From Bisporella sp. PMI_857 (Eukaryota > Ascomycota > Leotiomycetes > Helotiales > Helotiaceae), in NCBI GenBank assembly GCA_021307315.1, contig JAJSPD010000005.1:1144386-1208385 (forward strand): 64,000 nt of DNA, written 5' to 3'. Positions within the stretch are counted from its first letter, which is position 1, and each line of letters starts with the position of its first letter. This document shows, piece by piece, positions 56,801 to 64,000 of the stretch. The position numbers and the translations under genes were made by a program. The notes under the pieces were generated by a model. That model worked only from the letters and a program-made list of their open reading frames with translations, ran no database searches and was not told where the DNA came from.

Positions 56801-58162
56801 TTGAGCTGCTAGCACAATCTGTTGAGGTGACTGGTACGGCGAGGCAGCCGGCGTAGGCAGAGAATGCGAGCGTCTTCTGGTGTTAGGTGTCAAAAATATT
56901 GGCACATGTGTTGGGGAGTCTGGTGTGGGCAAGTCTTGGGCCATTTGAGTGAAAATAAGTAAGCTTTTAGGTCGTGGAGGTAGTCGAATCTCATCCTCGT
57001 CACTCTCGACGTTCCCCTCATCGTCGCTGTTATATGCTAAGCCAGGAATCTCGATCTCTCGGATGTCTTCAGAGTTCATCGGAAGAGGGATTCCAGCTGC
57101 AACCTCATGTTCGGCAAGGACTGTTGCTAATGATGGTCTTCGATCATCCTCATCAACAAGCTCAGATGGGTTTATACTCGCCGCTCGACTTACATGCGCC
57201 AACGAGCTCATAGATTCTCGCGAGAAGGAGCGAGTCATGGAGATTGAGGTTGTGGGCGAGCGTATGCGCTTCTTCCACCCTCTCCAAAGTCTCCCCAAAG
57301 TCCTGTCAAGCGCTACTCTTTCCATATCTGCTTCCTCCACAACGACACGGTCTGCGATTTCTGCCGGTTCGTGGCCGTCTCGTTCCTCCTTCTCAAACCT
57401 CGCCTTCAATCTGTGATAAGCTGCCTGGCCTGCCACAATCAATACCTGCTCGCCCATGTACTCTAAAATGGAAGTGAGGAAAATAGCAACGGCGGGAGAC
57501 ACCACCCCGGCGTTGTTATTGCTGTATCTGTTTGTAGGACCGTCTAGATGTTCCTGCTCGGTATAATAGTCTTCGTCTTCCTCTTCCATATCCCCTAGCG
57601 ACGAGTAAACCATGCATCGAAGACGTGTGCGTTTCCAAACAAGCTCCAAATCCCAGTCAGCGCTAGACTCATTCCCATTGTGAAATGAAAACAATTCTTC
57701 ATCTTCTCCGCCTCCCAAGTATTCGTGAAGTTCTTGGTCCGCCCCGTTTATAGCTTCCTTTGATAATTTTTGCTTCAAAACCTCGCCAACCGCTGGTCGA
57801 AGAGATGCGAGCGATGTTGACCGAGATACCGAGAGGAAATTAAACAGAAGCTGATCCAAAAATCGGTTCACAAGCTTCAGAGCAGGTGGAGATACCAATG
57901 CCGTCTCCCCTGATGGCTCAATGCCATGCTGATCGAACCAAACCTCTGCCTGGCTGTCATGATCATTTGTGACGATTTGCGACGCTGCTGATGCTGCAAT
58001 AAACGCTGGATCTGGCTGAACCGTCGCTGGAGGCGAGAGAAGACCGCCGTATCCAGTCAAGGACGGCCTGTCGCTTGATATGCTCTGCGAACGTGTCCTG
58101 AGAGCCGAATGGCGAGAATAGTCGGAGCGAGCGCTGTGGGGCGGAACTTCTGTGGACGTCAT
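53874..58162 (-). CDS. Large fungal-specific low-complexity protein, 1412 residues
   Basis: Exons are 58162-55370 and 55319-53874. The N-terminal ~350 residues are folded: PALKLVNRFLDQLLFNFLSV and the AIFLTSILEYMGEQVLIVAG segment look like alpha-helical, histone-fold-like pieces (inference), separated by an acidic stretch DMEEEDEDYYTEQEH. About 350 to the end is mostly Ser/Pro/Lys-rich disorder with scattered acidic patches, ending in FSRMRRKVY. Many fungal genomes carry this protein as an uncharacterised or loosely Flo11-labelled gene; I do not rely on that label. Residue-level tandem duplication (37 residues, twice) is described separately. Intron of 50 nt joins RDIE to SPDSPYN. Role unknown; nuclear or chromatin function would fit the fold guess. 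Confidence 0.75.
55793..56014. repeat. Two tandem 111-bp copies inside the large CDS
   Basis: The segment beginning AGGAGG at 55793, 55904 and 56015 repeats with period 111, so two full copies (37 codons each) lie at 55793-55903 and 55904-56014. Each minus-strand copy encodes a block with RNANRIQAAQP and SVTESKHQAQAAP. They differ at a few bases only, so the duplication is recent. Confidence 0.9.
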
Positions 58163-61100
58163 GATTCAACACTTGCCTGCACAACAATATCTCGATATCG
58201 GTTCCCTCCAATGTCTTTTCCAATTGTATCCGCAATAATACAATTACGAGAGAATAATCCAGGCGGGTCGCTCGGCGAGTGTTGTTCGCCCTGGGAGAGC
58301 TCAGAATCCGACCTGGTCAACCCTGCAACAAAACAGCTTATTAGTTTCTGCTACGACAAGTACTGTAGAACTGAGAACAATCGAAGGGAAAAAACATCCA
58401 AGACATGCGTGGGATCGTCGCTGCTGTCAATGCGCTCCGGATCTTCAAAGGGCAGATGGTCGAAGGTTGCGGAGCCTTTCCATCATATTTGAGCCAAAGC
58501 GCTGGGTGCTGTCTGTGATACATGGACGGGCAGTGGGATCCCCAACTGCAGAGACCGTTGGCACTCTCGTGCAATGCGAGGATCACTCAATGCGTTACAA
58601 GGCTGACCGTCGAACAAAATTCCTACCGAAGAAACATGGTCCACGTACCTATTAATGTCCAGCTTAGCTTGGACAGCCCGAATGTCAGAGTGTGCACTTC
58701 ATTGAGCAGGCAGATCCAAAACTTGTATAACCAAAACCCGTAACGAAAGAGCTGATGTAAGATTCGAAAGCAATCGAGGGAAAGTTGCCTTGGGGGGGCG
58801 GCGATTAGGTTGTATCCGGACACCTTTGGTTAGAGAGGAAGGAAAATGGGAAGTCAGACAGCGACAACCTTTCCTCAACGCATCGAGGTCAAGCAGGGAA
58901 GGCCGTTTCTGGGGTGGTTTGCTTGCGAAAAAAAAAAGTTGATGGGGCCTTCCTCTCTCCCCCATCCCCCCCTGAAGCGAGCAACTTAAGCCAAAACACC
59001 ACCTTCTTCAGGGGTCATGCTCTATTGTCCAGTATTGCCTCCCCAAGTGCCAAGGATGCGTAGTGTAGTGGCTATGAATTAACTAGGTATAAATCGGGGA
59101 ACTAATGGCTTTGGGGATGGCGTCAAGCAGGTGGGTGGAGGAGTCAATTTTACTCAGTTATTACAGGAGGACAATCAGAAGAGTATGATCGGGGTACGCA
59201 TGCGGTGCAGCACGCTGCATTCTTTGTTGCTAGCGAGCAACTGTCTGTGATAACGATACAGTACGTACCTGTGCAGTTTGTGCAAGAGCAACCTTTTTTT
59301 TTTTTAACTCCGCAAGTGCCGGGAAGGACTTGCAGCACGATAACCATATTCCTATGTACCGTACTTGGATTCGTTCCAAAAAATCTCCTCGTCAAGATCA
59401 AAACGTGCAGATCTTGCAGCTGAAACAATTGATACGTCGATTCCTCTCATCTGATCTCCTGAGTGTACTGTAGGCTTCTTGCTAGCCCTTGGGTTTTGGC
59501 CCTTAGTGGCTTGAAGGGGGGGAGAGAGGAGAGAACCAGTGGCGCGGAATCTTTCTGGTGGGGGGATATTTAAGCAGATCTTCGATCCGAATTTATGGTT
59601 GGATGAATTAGGGGTTGAGACACAATAATGCTATTTCGTAGATTTTACATCAAGCTCGCTGAAATGATTCTGAGTCCGGAAATCCTCTGTATTAATTTGT
59701 ATCAGATCACTCAAATGGCCGTCAAACAGTACGCGGGTTGTTATCATGAATTGACAGAATGCATGTTGCCTACCCTACTTCTTCAACACATAATAGCTCG
59801 TCATATTATTGTCCCAGTTACGGTATTCGACCGTAATGTAACGCTCGGCCTTGTGGTTAAAGATATGCAGTAGCTCGATTTGGAACGAACCATTCACCGC
59901 ATGTACCTGAACAACCACCACTGCGCCATCTTCTCGCAGTGCCGTGTCTGTCTGTGCGACTCTCTCAGTCAGTGAGTCAGGTCCGCGAAGACCACCCATC
60001 GGCCGGCTGGATTAATGTGGTCAACACCAACTTCGAGCAGGCTTGTTCGCGTTTTCGCTTTTCGGGCGTTCTGCCAAAATCGATGTTGTATGAGCACCTG
60101 GGCGGAGCCGTCAATCTTCAGAGTGGGTACGACTCGTGGTGAAAAGGTGGTACATGTTCTGATTCTATATACTATAAATACTATCATTTGGCTGTGCTTA
60201 GTATATCCGTAAGGCACAGCACTGTAACAGGTCCGACTATTCGAGCTTCTACGTGCCATCTAGAGGCACACAGGTTCCTGGCCGTTACCCAATATGCGGG
60301 GTGGAAATCCTTCTGCACTCTAAGCCCCAATCTTGATTAAATGTCAGCAGCAGCCAACAAACTGATATGATCTTTGATTAGTTAGTTATAATCATGAAGC
60401 AGTGTGTGTCTTGATATCAGGTTTTCCTCCCCCCTAAATAAAATATCCACTCATGCCGCGGTGTGTGGAAAATCAATCTTTCAGTGGCCCACAGATGCAC
60501 GCCCCCCTCTCCCAACTCCTTTTCGGATATGGGATAGTGTTCAACCATGGTATCAGGCTAATGCATGTAACCCGCACCTTAAAGCCACGAGGTCAGCCAA
60601 TAGTTCATCAGGCGATCGTGTATCCTACCCAAGTAATTACTCACCTCCAATCATGACCCCACAAACCACGCGAGACCGTGGTCCTTTTTATCCACTTTCC
60701 AAAATGAAGATATATATTTTACGAGGCCCACCCATTTCCAAATGTTATTCAGTTCTCAACTTCTGAGTCGGGAAAATCTTGTGTTTCATAAAGGTCGATG
60801 CTTTTTTTTAATCTTTTTTTCGGGGGGGTTTCGATACCAGCCAGCTTGTCTTTATCAGTCAGCTTTTGAGGATCCCTCAAATCATCTCTTCACGGGTGGC
60901 TGCACTGATAACCCGGCGCCGATCCTGTCTGACACCGTCCAAAAAAAAAAAGAGTTTGATCCCGCACTTCCCGCTCGCCAGGAGTGCAATCAAAATTCAC
61001 GGAAACCAAAAAAACTCAGGATATGACCTGTCATCCAGCATTATTGTACACTTTTTGTTTTTAGGAACCTTTATTGTTGGTGGCTGCTCTCAAAGAAGTC

Positions 61101-62317
61101 TATGAATAGAGCTTTTGGAGTTTTGGAGTGAAATGCCGTCGAACCAGGTCAAACTGCTCTTTTTTATGCATAAGGTTTGAAGTGAAACATCGGGAAAGTA
61201 TTGAGAATTGATGATCATCCGCAGATCTTGACATGATACAAAGCCGAAGAAAGATTCATTATGCCTCCAGTTAGTCATCTATACCAAGCACGCTCTATAG
61301 CAACGTTCCCTTGTCGGCAAACTTGTAGGCAGGATCCTTTTATACCCATTTCTCAAATCATCGTCCACCAAACAAAGCTCAGCTTCAGCGTGGCTTATCA
61401 GTTAAAGCCTTCTTTTCTTGCTTGTCTACATCCTTTATATCGGGAGTCTTAAATATTAACTCTAGATCGTATTTCGCTTATAATTATACATGTTTTTTTT
61501 TTCGTAAATTACCTCTCTGCTGCCATTTCTGAGTCTGGACAATGCCGCTGCACATATATTATGTGCTTTGCATCGCTTAACCGATACCCGACGACGCCAT
61601 AATCTCCCCCATAGCGATGCTCCATAAAATGAGACATCCCGTGGCATGGCCAGTTATTTAAGGCACCAAGCTTACCCTAAAGCAGTTTTCATCATCTTTG
61701 ATTTGCTTTGGATATTGCAAAATGCAGGTACACTTTTTAGACTAATGCCACGAAACCCAACTCAACAAAATACACCACTTTACAGATGGCAGAAAGTCGA
61801 CATGAAAAAGCTCTTGAATTGCATCAAAGTCTCTACCACTATCACCAAAACCTTAGTTTTAGTTTAAACTACACAATGAAAAGCAATGTGATTCTATTAA
61901 GCTATGAAGGTTTATAGTGCTTTATATATCGATGGTTTGGATATTAGGTCGAAATTAGGTCAAAATTTGTATGCGCTAAGCCCGTCCGAAAATTGGATCA
62001 AGGTGCAGGCAGTTTCATTCCAGTTTTTCTTACATGCTCGTAGCTGATGCAACGGATCTACATAATATATGCAGACAGCAGGCTATGCTTCAAACTCCAC
62101 AACAGTTACTAACCACGAGGGGATGATTATATCCATGACTTTTATGAAAGGTTACCTACAACCTTTAAGTACGCTTCTGGTATTACAGTCTTCTATGCAC
62201 TTGTTTAGAATGCCTACTCACCTTCGAGGTTTCTCAGATCTGACATCTAAACCAATTACTCTCGGAATGAATTTTTTCGGCTTTTTCGTCTTCAGGGGAA
62301 GGAGCGTCGGCGATGGA
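58163..62317. other. Large intergenic region, nothing recognised
   Basis: About 4.1 kb with scattered short frames on both strands and no recognisable product. G-rich and A/T homopolymer runs occur near 58790-58800, 58929-58939, 59288-59298 and 60940-60950. The part next to 58162 is the promoter of the large CDS. Confidence 0.45.
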
Positions 62318-62995
62318 TCAAGGGGTATCTTGCTTCGCGGAGGCACCTGTCCCTCTTGTTAGATTTTCCCATGCCGCCAATGCCTCTCCACTGACCAACG
62401 TCGAATTTCCATTTTTGCCTCGCCTTAGTCCATCTCTAAAGCGTTGCATCTGCTCAGTTACTGGATCACCATCCCCCTGCGTCTCAGCTTTCGAGGTTCT
62501 CCTTTCCGATACTGCAGGAACCCTTGTGGGACTTACCAGTGGCTCATCATACAGCTTCCTTAAGGTCCTTCCACCCCAGCTTGGCTCCCCCTTCTCCGCC
62601 CTTAGTAACCCTCTCACGCTCTCCTGCCACTCTTTTCTATCAAAGCTAGAGAGCTTCATCTTCCTCCACAGTATCGTCTCTCTGGTGAGCGGTACGGGGA
62701 GGCTGTCCGGGCCGAGGGAATACGTTATACTTACGCTTGGTAGTTGGATCTTCTTTCGATATTCACATTTTGGGCACAACCCGGGAACATCGACAGTCCC
62801 GTTGTTAGATACGTTCATACACCCTGCCTGTAGAGGCGCGTGTATGCCGTCTGCCCGAACGACCGATTCTGCGTAAGTGCATTGGTCATATCGCGGTGGG
62901 CCGAAGCAGCGGCACTCAGAGTATAGTGTCTCCTTACGCCAACACATCTTCTTGATTTGGGGCACTTCTGCCCTGAGCGGGAGACTTAAATCCAT
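62318..62995 (-). CDS. Cysteine-rich hypothetical protein
   Basis: Open frame of 225 codons; the ATG at 62947 (MCWRKETLYSECRC) is a likely alternative start because fungal proteins of this sort often begin with an MCWRK-like lead. The first third has many Cys (CWRK, ECRC, QCTY, GCMN, then CPKC), the spacing of a zinc-binding module. The rest is basic/charged: FDRKEWQESVRGLLRAEKGE and a Gly/Ser-rich end AWENLTRGTGASAKQDTP. Unrecognised family; resembles uncharacterised fungal proteins, which is memory only. No signal peptide or membrane span seen. Confidence 0.55.
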   Translation of the reverse strand: MDLSLPLRAEVPQIKKMCWRKETLYSECRCFGPPRYDQCTYAESVVRADGIHAPLQAGCMNVSNNGTVDVPGLCPKCEYRKKIQLPSVSITYSLGPDSLPVPLTRETILWRKMKLSSFDRKEWQESVRGLLRAEKGEPSWGGRTLRKLYDEPLVSPTRVPAVSERRTSKAETQGDGDPVTEQMQRFRDGLRRGKNGNSTLVSGEALAAWENLTRGTGASAKQDTP

Positions 62996-64000
62996 CCAAG
63001 GTGATGAATAAGCCTCTCACCAATTAATTGATTGAGAAAACAATCTTGTTCTGCATCTCTTCTTTCAAATATGGGAACTAAGTTGTTACGGCGGGAGTCG
63101 AACAGCTCAACCAAAAAAAGAGATTATAAAGGCTACGAATTATTTGTTCATCCAAGAAGAAAATGCTATTCTTCATGTGCCAAGATGCTCATAGGGGAGA
63201 GGTGCAGAACAACAATGGCTTTATATGCAGATGAGGTGTCTACGAAAGAGAGTACAATAGAGTACAAAGAATCAACATACCGTCTTTCAGTATGACCTTT
63301 AACCTTTGTTCATGTATGAAAGAACTCCGTTTATGAATGAATAAGGGCTTTCTGCAGAATATGCTGCGTCTGTTGTAAGGAATGGACTTTGTTTTCCCGC
63401 TCACAAACGCATGTACATATATATACAACCAGATGCTCACTGGGGTTAAAAATGATATCTGTGCCGCTACTGACGTCTCTAAAAAGTCCTATCTATACAT
63501 ATTAGCAGACTATCTCACTTATCGCTTCACCGCAAGTAGGTATAAGCCGACACCGGTATTCTAAAACAAATAGATCAGGAACAAAATATTATCATTTCGA
63601 ATAATTAAATAGTAATAAGTTAAAATACCACAGTATAACATCGATTTAGTTTAGGTGCGCGAAATTAGAGCAGGTATTTGGGCCTTTTAGGTCTCTAAAA
63701 ATCGCAATTCATCTCCCTTTGGAGAAAAACAGAAGTACATATCGGCGGCGGCTTAGCTTGAACAAAGGGCCTTCCTAAAGGCTCACTCGTATTACATAAG
63801 GGCTTGATTCGGCCATCTGCCGTTATACATACGATTACAGACTGGGGGAAACTGGGCTATCTACCTTGGCTAGGTGAACTAAAGCCTTATATGTGTAAGA
63901 AAGTGATTTATGCCTCCAAGATTGTAGTTTTATAAAGTATTATCTGACACTATAATCTCAGATTATGAAAGTGTATATCCGATCCGGAGGTCTCTTTTAA
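62996..64000. other. Non-coding stretch at the window end
   Basis: No gene recognised; AT-rich beyond about 63570. The sequence runs out of the window here, so partial genes may exist beyond the edge. Confidence 0.45.

Overview
This is a window of filamentous ascomycete (Pezizomycotina) nuclear DNA, plausibly Leotiomycetes. Introns are short (mostly 43 to 90 nt, GT-AG, with CTAAC/CTAAT-like branch sites). The gene set is typical of these fungi: a Gon7-type KEOPS subunit, an HbrB-type TORC2 subunit, a LIM-domain-binding PtaB-like co-regulator, a Vam6/Vps39 tether, SUR7/PalI and MARVEL membrane proteins, a Zn2Cys6 regulator, a DUF6594-like gene and two OTT_1508-like deaminases. The class-level guess is inference.

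Layout. Positions 1-10000 are AT-rich and decayed. They hold a broken amidase and a broken SRPK-like kinase; the kinase carries a 629-bp hAT-like miniature transposon with perfect 18-bp terminal inverted repeats and a perfect 8-bp target duplication. Positions 10000-14600 hold a head-to-head pair of divergent OTT_1508-like deaminase genes. Positions 15600-16900 hold a 5S rRNA-derived sequence and a frameshifted F-box/2EXR-like gene. From 18400 to 58200 the window is mainly conserved housekeeping or regulatory genes: glutamate-cysteine ligase (7 exons, starting with an 11-nt coding exon and containing a GC-AG intron), an aldo/keto reductase, PtaB-like, HbrB-like, Gon7, Vps39, SUR7-like, a DUF6594 pseudogene, a retropepsin-like pseudogene, an MFS transporter, a MARVEL protein, a Zn2Cys6 factor and a 1412-residue low-complexity protein. 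The last 6 kb is mostly empty apart from a Cys-rich hypothetical protein.

How the genes relate. I see no biosynthetic cluster. Several genes share broad themes: TORC2 (HbrB) and the SUR7 family at the plasma membrane, vacuolar/endosomal tethering (Vps39), tRNA t6A modification (Gon7), and glutathione synthesis with two Yap1-type motifs upstream. These are neighbours, not a demonstrated operon-like unit. The most unusual material is the divergent deaminase pair next to a transposon-hit, pseudogene-rich stretch. All exon structures were derived by hand from reading frame and splice consensus; the lengths add up to whole codons for every multi-exon gene called intact.
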